Assembly (NCBI GenBank): GCA_021234155.1
Contig: JAJEKV010000017.1
Coordinates: forward strand, 6,392,992 to 6,456,991
Source of the DNA: Isoetes taiwanensis
Taxonomy: Eukaryota; Streptophyta; Lycopodiopsida; Isoetales; Isoetaceae
Reading direction: 5' to 3'
Length of the DNA: 64,000 nucleotides
Shown here in pieces: positions 54,346 to 64,000 of the stretch (the stretch's first letter is position 1; every line of letters starts with the position of its first letter). The translations under genes and the position numbers were made by a program. Under the pieces are notes generated by a model. It was not told the DNA's origin and did no database searches. It worked only from the letters and a program-made list of their open reading frames with translations.

Positions 54346-55524
54346 ACAAATTGAGGTCTACAGTCATATGGGGTTGCCATCAGGATATCCAGCCAGGGCG
54401 GTTTGTGTCTTCTGTGTATGAATCATTCTGAAGACAAACAGATCTGTATTTCCTTAGATATGTCCACCATGGTCCATTTGGCAATGTTATGTTTCTTCAC
54501 CTTCTAATCCCTTCTCTTGAACCCAATTCTCTGGCTCAGCTTGAGCATTTCTTGGAGGTATGCAGAGAAGGCGGAGAAGTCATAATAGTAAATAGATCTG
54601 TTTATCTGTTATTGCATGAAAGAAATGGTTGGTCAGATGGTCAGTGGCGCTGTCTGAAGTTTTTATCAAAAGAACCTTGATACTCCATAATTCTAAGCAT
54701 TGTTAGTAGCTCATCAGGCTGAATCATGCCCCAAAAACAAATCCGCAATCAAATGCGTTGTTTGAAGCCAGGCTGAACTAATATACTTTAATGGAGGTGA
54801 TAGCTAGCCAAATTCGTCCAGCAGCTTCTACATCAAAATCAAGTTCCCTTTTCTTATTGAGCTTTAAAGCAGCGGGCAGTTGCATCGGGAAAACCTTGGA
54901 AGCCAGTTTTTCTGCCACTGCCATCTTTGTTACACCGAAGCACCCAGTTTGAAAAACAAAAATTAGAATGCCATACATTGTTAACTATTCCAGCTCCAAA
55001 CTTTCTATCTCCACCAAGAAACGGAGAGCTATAGCTGCAATAAGGACAGGGTCCCACCATCTCAGAATTGAGACAGGCTGCTGGGGTACGGATGGAGGGC
55101 AGGGAATCCCCTGGCATGAGAGATTATGCCAGTGCTGTCACATGCAGATAGTAGAAGATGAACACCATGCTCTACAGGAATGCCCAACATATGCACACAT
55201 CCGAGCAGCTCATGAGCAATTCATCAACTACTGGCTTCGCCAATGGTGGCACGTCTTGCATCCTACATTCTGCAAGTCTCCACCGTCAGGGAGTCCCTCA
55301 CAACACAGGGAATTTGAGCACCCAGATAGGGCCTCACAACGCCTACTACAAGGGTTTTTCCTCCCACATGGGGTGTTTTTTCATCCCAGTGGTAGAGACA
55401 CATTGTACAGGGTTTCTGTGGTTTTCTTTTGTGTTTGGAAACTTTTCGTTATATTGTAAAACCGTCTCATAGGCCAGTTGGCCTCCATGGACGTTAAAAT
55501 ATACTTCCTTCCTTCCTTCCTTTT
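54346..55524 (+). mobile_element. 3' end of a second simple-repeat-tailed LINE
   Basis: The frame at 54968-55459 carries RAIAAIRTGSHHLRIETGCW, RLCQCCHMQIVEDEHHALQE and CPTYAHIRAAHEQFI. This is the same C-terminal Cys/His domain as at 46470-46560. A 3' region of about 80 bases and a (TTCC)n run at 55502-55524 follow. The join with the L1-like fragment is near 54345 and has no visible duplication. The stretch 54346-54960 has no recognised motif. Confidence 0.65.
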
Positions 55525-56604
55525 GACTCAAGCACAGTGCCTTCTATTTTCACAATCAACAAATATTTGTTGCAGTGGCCAATTATCTAGAATACAATCA
55601 GAATTTTTTTATCTTTAGCACACAGAATTAGGCTATCAGAATTCAACTCAATCGACTATGCCTTCACGCTGATGTTTTGCTTGCGGCGAGGAGCGCATAA
55701 CAAATCTATAGATCGCTATATGTGTCACTGTCTTAAATTTTATATAGTTTTTTTCTCCTCGTTTTTTTCCCCGAGACAGACGCATGGACATGGCAGCAAG
55801 ATAGAAAGAAAGTAAAGAATGATACTCGAAGGATCTTGCCTATAGCAATTATATAATTTAGATATTCCTCTCTAACAAAAGTTAAGAATCATCCTTTTCC
55901 ATGATTGCCTTTTTGTCCAAGAGATAAAAAACAAATGACTACTTTTTATAAATTTAATATATTTCCATCTTTAATTTGTCTGCCCAACTGTATTTTGCAT
56001 ATTCTCAGCCTTTGAAACTTTTATATTGTGCCAACTTTTGTACAACCCAACGTAAATGCGATGTTTTTCATCTACTTTTGAAACGTAGTTACAAGAATTC
56101 TCTTTGGTATACATTGAAAGATCCATCCTAAACCCCTAAACTGATCAAATTTTTGTCTAAATATCTTTCATAATTAAAAACTTTCTAAACCTTTCCCAAA
56201 AAATCCCTCTAAAAATTTGCACTCATAACTTTTATTGATGATTCTAGAATGGGACTCGCATGAAACCAACAAACCGCCCGAATACCAAAGGACTTCCTTA
56301 ACAAACTAGGATCGAGGACGAAGGTCACAGGATGAAGGCTAAAGGCCGAGAAAGGACAGCATGAAGAAACGCCAAATTGGCCAAACCAGGCAGGAAGAAG
56401 CCCCTCCCCTGCCTGGAAACAATTCAAAGAGAATAAGGTACTGACTTAGACTTGCTTCTCATTCATCTCAGCAGATTTTCTACAATGGTGGATAGTGGGT
56501 AGCCGCACACATGCGAACTACCCATAAAAAATAAAGGGAAAATCCAATTATATCATTTGGACCCCAACAAAATACAATGCTAATAGAGACTGGGCTAGTG
56601 TACC
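55525..56604. other. Unassigned sequence
   Basis: AT-rich, no frame above 75 codons, nothing recognised. Confidence 0.3.
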
Positions 56605-56685
56605 TGCCGAAAGCTTATCACCGGGATTAAAAAACCCCGCCCTTTCGGGTTTTCGAGGAAACACCCTAGTGATAAGCCTTCGGCA
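56605..56685. repeat. Inverted repeat, 17-bp arms
   Basis: TGCCGAAAGCTTATCAC (56605-56621) and GTGATAAGCCTTCGGCA (56669-56685) pair at 16 of 17 positions, with a second short stem (AACCCG and CGGGTT) in the loop. Confidence 0.7.
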
Positions 56686-59381
56686 AGGGGCTTGGACAAA
56701 CGTACGGCATAAAAATCGCTCCCAAAACCCACGAATGGAAAAGTCGAAACAGATGCCGCTCGCTAACCTGTACCTGCACATCACCAACAAAATAACAAGA
56801 CAAAACAAACCTCCCAGAGTGGAGGGGCTGATTACGCGCGTGCCACGCGATAAAAATACAATAACAAAGAAGGGGGGGAGGGTGGGTTCAAAGAGAATAA
56901 GGTACTGCTGAGAGAGAAGAGGAAGTGCCGATGAGAAGTCGAAGCAGAAACACGCCTAAAATAGCGAACTCCCAACCAGAATGGGCATGCGCCGCCCGCA
57001 TGCATGCAAAACATGCATGCTCGTCCCATTCTAGAATGGCGATCCGATGTCTCGGATCGATGGGATTATAGTAGGAAAACAAGAGTTTATTGCTTAAAGA
57101 CAAAAGTACTTTCATTTGAGGCACTTAAGGCATTTGCAGTTGAGGTGGAGTGCTCAACAGGATAAGAATCAAGTGTGTAATTTCTGATAGAAGAGATGAG
57201 TATCTCTCATCAAAAACGTTATTGCATTGATAAAGGAAATTAAAGATAATATACTTGTAGCTACATACCCCAACAGAAAGGAATATCTAGCATAATAATA
57301 TGGGGCTTTTTGTATTTTTATACACTTTTTACTAAGGTTTTTATATGATTTGATGAATGTATTTCGTGAGATGTACTAATCAGTACATCTAGAGTGCACA
57401 TACCTTCACATTAATTTTGGTGGCATTATTCAATGGTTGTGCCTATGATTTCTATAAATATCACAATTCAAGCATGCAAACATTGAACAAAGGTATTTTA
57501 GGGTTATTTAATTGTTCGAGAGTTGTGCTTCTACATGTTCCTCTCACGGCTTGGCAAGGCAAAAGTTAACAGGACTTTATTTGAGCAGCCTACAGCCAGA
57601 AATCCCGGCACAAATCCGGCTATGGCAGATAAGGTAAAGATTTTGTTCGGTTTTTTACTTCTTTTTTCGGCTATGGCAGATAAGGTTTAGCTTTGTTTGG
57701 TTTCTGATTCATGGATACAGTGGCTGGATCTTTTGCTGCAAAAATCAGAAGATGCTAACCAGGACCCGAACCTAAAGTTGAACCCAAGCTGCAAAAACTA
57801 GAAGATGCTAACCAGGACCCGAACCTAAAGTTGAACCCGAGCTGTCAGACGAGGAAAGATTGGAATAGCTGAAGTAGATGGGATCATGGTTGTCCACATT
57901 TAAGACCACATAATTTGCAACCTGGTAATTAGTGAGCCGAGTAATTGGTGCAGACGTCTGGGTTTGTGAAATTCTGGTATGGTGCTTTTCTCACAATTCA
58001 TTCTTCAGGTATGAAGCATCCATAAAATCCCTTTTCTTTAGTACTGAGATGCATGGAACAACTCTCTTTTTGTATTTCGGCAGCTTCGGCGTTTACAGAG
58101 CAGGGCAGGGGCCGCAAGGGCAGCGGCGTTTACAGGGCAAGGGCCGCAAGGGCAGAGTCTCAGGGATTTAAGAACAGATACGATTCTTCTTATTCATTTT
58201 ATGCTTCGTCCGACCTAATGCCTTAAAGATCTGCGGTATATAAAAAACGTGTTTTGATTTAGTGAGCCACATCGCATATATTGATGCTGCAACTGTGAAT
58301 GCTGGTTTCAGCTGGTCTTGGAATACAAGGCTCTCCGCACTTTGTTTTTGGCAGTGAATACATCTAGCGACATTTCAGAGATATCAAGTATTCTGCCAAA
58401 TCATCTGTTAAAGTGTTCTTAGGGCATCTTGGATATTTTGCTCCATCAAATATTGCAAAAGGGGAAGGTCTAAAATTCGAAGAGCAGGTAAGAAATAAAA
58501 GAAAACCAAAGTGATCTGAGTTCTTGCTGAAAATACATGGCAAGGTGATTTGGACAAATAAAACATTGTCATTTGAAGAATCGGAGATAAAAAAGCACCG
58601 AAAAGTAGCCACAGCTGCTCTCAGGTCAGTATGCTTACCTCTATTCTTATCAAAATTAAACAATTTTGTGGAGTTGTGCTTTGGGATAGTATACGTGATC
58701 TCTTGTATTCAGTAATCTAAAATTCCCTATGCAGACTTCTATTTGGTTATTTGCAGTGCAGAAGCCAGAAGCCAGTTTTCTATGTTTCTTTGCCTGGTAC
58801 TCGACGTCTTGGAGCTGGAAGCAATAGTAGAATATCAGCATCTATAATCTCGTCAAGTAGCAGCACTGAAATTCATGATATGATATGCAGACATAAATTA
58901 CTAGCTTCTTTATAATGGAGTAAAGCATTAGATCTGCTGGCAGGGCAATATATGCTAGATATTATCGTATACAAATGGCTATCATATATTAGACCTTTAA
59001 TATGGTGGATGTCAAAGGATCAATGCAAGTTCTTTGATACTTGAATGAACCATTCACAAATGTTCAATCGATTAGAAATATATTGAGGTAATGAAAAAAG
59101 ATTATATTGTGCGCAAGAGTTATTATCTAGATATTGAACCATTCAATATTCTTGTAACATATGCTTGAAACAGATGCTTGAAATTTTTATTTCCCTCTGA
59201 AGTCTTTATTTTTTTGCTTGCCTTCAAATCTTTTGATAACGTAAATCATTAATAATCTCCAACATCTCTAATTATACTCCCCCCTCAATAATAGAACTCA
59301 TATTCTGAGTTTTATTCACGTTTATGGATTTTTAGCTTAAATTGCTTATATTCGCAACATCAACTCATCCAAGTGTCATGT
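56686..59381. other. Unassigned sequence with several tandem duplications
   Basis: The pairs are GGCTATGGCAGATAAGGT (57619 and 57671); AGAAGATGCTAACCAGGACC, as part of a 52-base unit, twice at 57738-57843; and GGCGTTTACAG with GGGCCGCAAGGGCAG twice at 58088-58160. Around 57330-57540 lies sequence related to 12700-12960. From 58380 to 58660 short open stretches (VFLGHLGYFAPSNIAKGEGL and IWTNKTLSFEESEIKKHRKV) may be decayed exons, but I cannot name them. Confidence 0.4.
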
Positions 59382-59742
59382 AACGTTGTTTGTTTTTTGC
59401 TCCGAAGGGGCAAAAAAAAAATTTAACCTCACAAACCATTACATTACACGCATTAAAATTAAATTCCCCCTTAAACCCCCTTTTGTCTGGGTGCATATTC
59501 ACACGGGGGGTGACGTAGGGGAGCGAGAGCCCTTATAATTATGTTTTGCACGTACAAAATTAACACCATATAGTATATTGCCTGAAATCTTATAGTATTT
59601 TCTAAATCTTGTTATACAGTATAACAAATTCTGTACATCCATACCCCATAAACGAGGAACTTTGTGTACGGTGTAGATTAAAGAATAAGGGGTGAATATG
59701 CCTATCCAACAGCTCTCGTTGCCCGAGTCACCCCCCGTGTGA
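59382..59742. mobile_element. TIR element of second family, copy 3
   Basis: Left inverted repeat AAATTCCCCCTTAAACCCCC and TTCACACGGGGGGTGAC (59450-59515); right GTCACCCCCCGTGTGAA (59728-59742), after which it stops short and Copia sequence begins. It is homologous to 14578-15010. Confidence 0.65.
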
Positions 59743-60140
59743 AACAAACACAAGAAATAGCAGAAAGGAAAAACAAGAGCATATTAAATGCTGTTAGAGT
59801 CATGTTAAAACATGCTAGTCTATCTAATTGTCTTTGGAAAGAGGCAGCAAACATTGCAATAATGATTCAAAATGTGTTGCCATCAAATGTTCTGAGGGGG
59901 AAAAGTACAGAAGATGTGGTCAGGAAAATACTAAACCTTGAAAATTTTAGAATATTTGGTTGCTTAACTTACATAGATGTTCCAGAAGGGACTAAACTCA
60001 AACTAGATGACATGTCCATTATAACCTATCTAATAGTTATAGTTATAAAGAACAATCAAAGGGTACAAAGTTCATGACCCTGCAAACAGAAAGATCATAA
60101 TCTGCAGAGATGTCAAATTTGTGGGGGAAGAGTTGTACAA
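59743..60140 (+). pseudogene. Copia integrase C-terminal fragment
   Basis: The frame reads IAERKNKSILNAVRVMLKHA, LWKEAANIAIMIQNVLP and NFRIFGCLTYIDVPEGTKLK. These match the Copia integrase end (AERKNRT, then FWAEA, then FRVFGC.AY and KLD). After a stop, the following frame still reads GYKVHDPANRKIIICRDVKF, the next Copia segment. Upstream integrase core and downstream reverse transcriptase are absent. Confidence 0.88.
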
Positions 60141-61085
60141 GCCAAAGATGAGTAGTTGAAGCCATAAGGAAGAGTCACAAGGTAACCGACTTTGAGGATG
60201 AATATCAGTTAGTCAAAGGCTATGAAGAACAAGAGAATAGCGACAACGATTATGAAGCTGATAATGAAACAATGAATAATGATGATACATCTATAATGCC
60301 AACTATACCAGAGATTAGGAAAAGAAAAAAATAGAGAGTTAAAGGCTTAGGGAAGAAGCTCAGATTGATATAGAAAATTATGGGAGAGGAAATGATGACA
60401 GAAGCAGTAGACAATTTCGGAGCATATGGAAGAAACAATTTTGGAAGCAACAGATTCTAATCCTTTCTTAATGAGGACTTATTATTTCTGGGGACAGCCA
60501 AAGAAGGTCCAAAAAAAGTAACTGTGAGGTTGGATATGAGACAAAACAAATTAGAAGGAAGATGAATCAGTTTGTCGATCACAGAAAACAAGTTTCCAAG
60601 TTGACTCCAAAACAACAAAATATATTTGCTGCAAGATTGCTACAAGATCATAGATTAAACTTCTTATTTGACCCTATTATTGGAAGGCCTAAAGAGGCTA
60701 TTGTGAAGAGAAATTTATTGGCAAACCTTAAGGATGTCTCCAAGAAGCGAAAGCTACTAATAGCAATGATAAACTTGCGGCCAAACACTCTATTCTTACC
60801 ATGTTGGTTGGAAAAGAAGGAGAATTACAACAGACTTCATTGGCAGTCAAACTACTCAAATTATATTCTAGAAATATAAGGCTAGCAGCAGAAAGAAGAA
60901 AAAAGATGTCATTGTATGGAGCAAATTTATGGGCATTGACAGGTCGAAAGCCAAGAAAAAATGCATAGATCAAGCTATGAAGGACAAAGTTTCTCAATTA
61001 TGGTTAGATAATACAAAAGTGTCATCAAAAGCCAGAGATGTCATGAAGAAGAGGACTGAATCAATTCAATACATTGACATTACAC
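60141..61085 (+). pseudogene. Degenerate unrecognised frame after the Copia fragment
   Basis: The frame at 60562-60879 (KQVSKLTPKQQNIFAARLLQ, then DPIIGRPKEAIVKRNLLANL) and, after frame changes, pieces such as RLAAERRKKMSLYGANLWAL and VSQLWLDNTKVSSKARDVMK to about 61085 look like one decayed lysine-rich protein. It is not Copia reverse transcriptase. I do not recognise the family. Confidence 0.35.
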
Positions 61086-61478
61086 AAGTATGATAGTATT
61101 TTTAGTCTAAATAGAATTCTGGTTTAGGAATGTAAAAGTCCTGTAGATCTGTTCTACATTCAGCCCATTGAACATCAAATGTACTCTAGTTATGAATGCG
61201 TAGTCATGTAGACCTATCCTACATTTGTTGTAGTGTAAATGAAAATGTTATTTTTGTAAATATGTTCTACATCTAATGCAACAAAAAATGTTATTCAGTT
61301 TATGTTGTAGAAGTCATATTGATATGATTTACATTTAGGCCAACTTGAAAATAACTTTTAAGATGTATTAGAGATCGAAGCATAAGAATATGTAAAAAAG
61401 TGTAGGATTGTAGTTTAGTCCAACTTGGAAAAAGTCGCATTTAATTAAAGTGGGTCACATGTCATTCCCATTTTTTTT
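61086..61478. other. Unassigned spacer with short repeats
   Basis: The phrases TGTAGATCTGTTCTACATT, TGTAGACCTATCCTACATT and related GTAG/CTACAT words recur several times between 61140 and 61340. No frame. Confidence 0.35.
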
Positions 61479-61697
61479 TTGGAACCTTGTTATTTTACAC
61501 AAAAAGGACGTGAGAAACTTTTGAAACCCCTTTATTGCTTTAGAAGATGCCTTTTTTCCTGTGTGAAAAAAAAATCTAGGTTTGGAATTCCTTTCAAAAT
61601 CATATCTAATAGGGGAACTCAATTTATAAACCAAGCCATTGCATTATTACTAGCTACTCTCAAGGACTCAAGATTCACTGGCTTGCGACACGTTTAG
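61479..61697 (+). pseudogene. Ty3-type integrase core fragment
   Basis: The frame contains RFGIPFKIISNRGTQFINQA. The Ty3 integrase core has a second catalytic Asp in ISDRGTQF; here it is Asn. The remainder of the integrase is not present. Confidence 0.65.
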
Positions 61698-61700
61698 AAA

Positions 61701-62073
61701 ATGCTTTTGAATATAGGTAAGTTAGAAATAAGAACTCAAGGAAAGGGGAGAAAGTCCAAGAAAGTGGGTTGTAGGGATGAGCTGAACCTAAGTGACGTGA
61801 CTATATTGTGCTATGATTTCAAATTAAAATCTGACAATCGTCTACGCCAGAGGACTATCGATTTGCTTAAAAAGGCTTGTAATTACGAGGAATAGGATGA
61901 AGAAGGGAGTGGTGGCGGCAATGCTTCACCATCTGTTGTTAGTGATGAGTAAATTAACTCAAGCACTTCCTCGAGTGACAGTGAAAGAAGTGAAGATGAT
62001 GAGGATGGCATAAATGAATATGATAATGTGCTGGATCCCTCCCTCATCACTCCTCACACTTTTGTACATGAAT
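61701..62073 (+). pseudogene. Unrecognised ORF with acidic, serine-rich end
   Basis: 64 codons (LNLSDVTILCYDFKLKSDNR and on) end in a TAG at 61893; the same frame continues with a Gly/Ser and Asp/Glu-rich stretch (SSTSSSDSERSEDDEDGINE) after another stop near 61950 and ends at about 62073. It may be the tail of a transposon-associated protein; no known motif. Confidence 0.3.
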
Positions 62074-62756
62074 GAGTCTTTAGAAAAAGACTGTAAATTT
62101 TGCATGTGAATATGAAGATTTTATCTTTAAATTTTGAGAATACTACAATTTCAGTTACAGACTTTAATTCAATTTTTCGTTAAATATTATATTCTCTTAA
62201 ATTAGTGGTTCTCTCTAAAAGCATACTTCAAGAAACTTCTAGTTGCACGGAAAAGCGTCACTTTAAAAAAGTCAATTCTCTCATTGCATAGAAAAATTAG
62301 TCATTAAGAGGGGGTCAAAATACAATTTTATGCACCCCTTTTTTACCTCATTTTACCCCCTTTTTGTAAAATATAAAGGATCTTTAAGGAATATTCCTTT
62401 TGCTCTCGTTCCAATGATTTGCTCCCGTTTAATACGCAATCTTGTTACAGACGACCCATCGACATCCACATGACATCTGTGCGATGTCTGGGTAATTCTG
62501 GCGACGTCTAACACAATATGTCTCGAGTACATCTATGGAGACATATGTGCGATGTCATTCCATGTCGCACAGACATGACACAGACATCACTAGGGAAGTT
62601 AATGATGTGTAAGTTGATTTAGCCACAACAAACATTATAAGATACAAGAAATTTATCGCGGCGGCCCAAGGCCGCCGCGAACATTTCTCTTCACCAGCTC
62701 ATTTATACATGCTAGAACACGCATGATTTGAACCTGCATTCATTCACCTGGAGTAT
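62074..62756. other. Unassigned sequence with palindromic words
   Basis: Between 62460 and 62590 the word GTGCGATGTC or its complement occurs repeatedly, including TGTGCGATGTCATTCCATGT and the following CGCACA, a near palindrome. GCGGCGGCCCAAGGCCGCCG at about 62658 is a perfect-type GC hairpin. Confidence 0.45.
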
Positions 62757-62819
<63 letters not shown>

Positions 62820-62820
62820 A
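62757..62820 (+). repeat. (AGAA)n microsatellite
   Basis: Sixteen uninterrupted AGAA units. Confidence 0.97.
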
Positions 62821-63569
62821 GGGTGCTAATCATAACAACTATAAGATTCCCGATTATATTTTATTTTTTTTCAAACATGCCATGCAATGATAGCCGGTGG
62901 GTTATGAACCTGGACTGGGGAACACCCGTATCCAACGGTCAAACCACCAATCCATGATCACCATGAACACAGATCATGCATAGATTAAGCTAAGCTCAAA
63001 ATTTATTGTTGCTATATGTGTTCACCATAGTATATAAATAACCCTAGGAGATTGCAAGCTTCAGCTAAGCTTAAAGCTTAAACCTTATTATTGTAATATA
63101 AATATCTATCCACATGTTGAATTGTAATGTCAATGTTATATGATGTTATTTTCTTAGAGAATGTGTCATAATCTAGAATCTAGTAAAGCATTTTTCTCAA
63201 TAATCTTAATGCTTTGCCTGTCCAAGAAATAGATACATAATAGCACTTGTGCAAAAGAGACCACAGAATAAACTTTTGTGAAAACCCTCTCATGATAGGC
63301 ACAACCCAACTGGCTTTTGTTGGTGATCCGCCACTAATTGAGCCGAAAGTGGTGTTCTGAGACTAGATGCCAACAAAGAAATGTAACAAATGTAAAAGAC
63401 ACTTACTTATAATGATCTTCAGGTGCAGGTAATCTCTCCTCTGTCATTTCAGGCAGTGCCCTCTAATTCAAGTGATGAATTAGGCAGGGATGAATTGAGA
63501 GGAGTAGAAATAAAAATGGATTCCAACGTATCCAAATTTGCCCCATTTTTTAATATTTTTTTTCAAGTT
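62821..63569. other. Unassigned sequence
   Basis: No frame or repeat recognised. A T-rich tract followed by CAAGTTCAG (about 63548-63571) looks like a splice acceptor before the ATG at 63573. Confidence 0.25.
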
Positions 63570-63572
63570 CAG

Positions 63573-63840
63573 CAATGGCTTCCTCGCTATCAGTTTCGCC
63601 CAAAATTGCCACTATCGTCGGCTATGGCGGGATTGAAGACATTCATAACTCTCGATAATATCCACGCAACAATGCCGAGCAGATTTTTTGAAAAAGCTTT
63701 ACCGGGAGTAGCCTGAGGGAAGAAAAGGTCGACTTCGATACTACGCCACGGGGAGGATTTTTGGGCATGAAAAGTGCCAAGCAAAGACGCCAAATAGCGA
63801 TGGGCGGAATGGATACATTCCCGCTATCTTTGCCAATTGA
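63573..63840 (+). pseudogene. Possible N-terminal exon or fragment of a plastid-targeted protein
   Basis: ATGGCTTCCTCGCTATCAGT opens a frame MASSLSVSPKIATIVGYGGI that ends after 27 codons; Ala/Ser-rich starts like this are typical for plastid transit peptides. A frame reading EEKVDFDTTPRGGFLGMKSA and on to 63840 follows after a frame change. I do not know the protein; it may also be random. Confidence 0.25.
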
Positions 63841-64000
63841 GTAAACATGATGCTCTTATGAGATGAATCCATGGAAATAATCTGCATCACGAAAGATTAA
63901 AGAGAAAGGGAAGGATTCAACTGAAAGCTGGGAAAAGAAGCGCTATGCAAGGGATCGGTTTGAATGGAAATGTAGAATACCTTTGAAAACTGCGAACATG

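Noticed and set aside
62460-62600. CRISPR-like array because of repeated GTGCGATGTC words
   Set aside because: Spacing is irregular, words occur in both orientations, and the context is a plant nuclear genome.

Overview
The window looks like a repeat-dominated, AT-rich piece of a land-plant nuclear genome. The evidence is a Ty3-type retrotransposon with the plant-type initiator-Met tRNA primer site, L1-like LINEs with a DUF4283-like ORF1 and a zf-RVT-like tail, a tRNA-derived SINE, Copia and Helitron remnants, and one D14/KAI2-type alpha/beta-hydrolase gene with a short intron. The species cannot be fixed from sequence alone. Almost every open frame belongs to a mobile element, usually broken by stops and frameshifts.

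Layout. 1-9.4 kb: a degenerate older Ty3-type element interrupted by a structurally complete Ty3 element (2356-9265, minus strand, two LTRs, 5-bp target duplication, primer site, polypurine tract), which itself carries a TIR element. 9.4-19 kb: poor in genes, with a second copy of that TIR element, a tRNA-like dispersed repeat, a second TIR family, a SINE and a Helitron helicase remnant. 19.0-21.1 kb: a LINE that has only ORF1 and a 3' tail, with a perfect 16-bp target duplication. 21.5-30.8 kb: two head-to-tail copies (A and B) of a composite repeat ending in Merlin/IS1595-like transposase pieces. A is interrupted by an L1-like LINE with a 12-bp duplication, and B supplies the empty site. 31-37 kb: tandem repeats, repeat fragments and the intact-looking KAI2/D14-like gene (33669-34590, minus). 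37.2-39.7 kb: a 5'-truncated LINE with a 14-bp duplication. 40.2-41.6 kb: a candidate spliced gene or pseudogene with a trihelix/SANT-like segment. 43.2-46.0 kb: copy C of the composite repeat, inverted. 46.0-51.7 kb: a near full-length LINE of another clade ending in a pentanucleotide repeat. 51.7-55.5 kb: a chimeric LINE region. 55.5-64 kb: mostly unassigned sequence with a third copy of the second TIR family next to a Copia integrase fragment, and degenerate frames.

The most unusual object is the composite repeat (A, B, C). It combines a Merlin-like DDE transposase with the 3' end of an apparently captured intron-containing gene and, in B and C but not A, an ORF of about 190 codons whose pattern suggests a PD-(D/E)XK (Uma2-like) nuclease fold. 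In C this ORF is open; in B it has one nonsense codon. Family names rest on motifs I can read, not on database searches.
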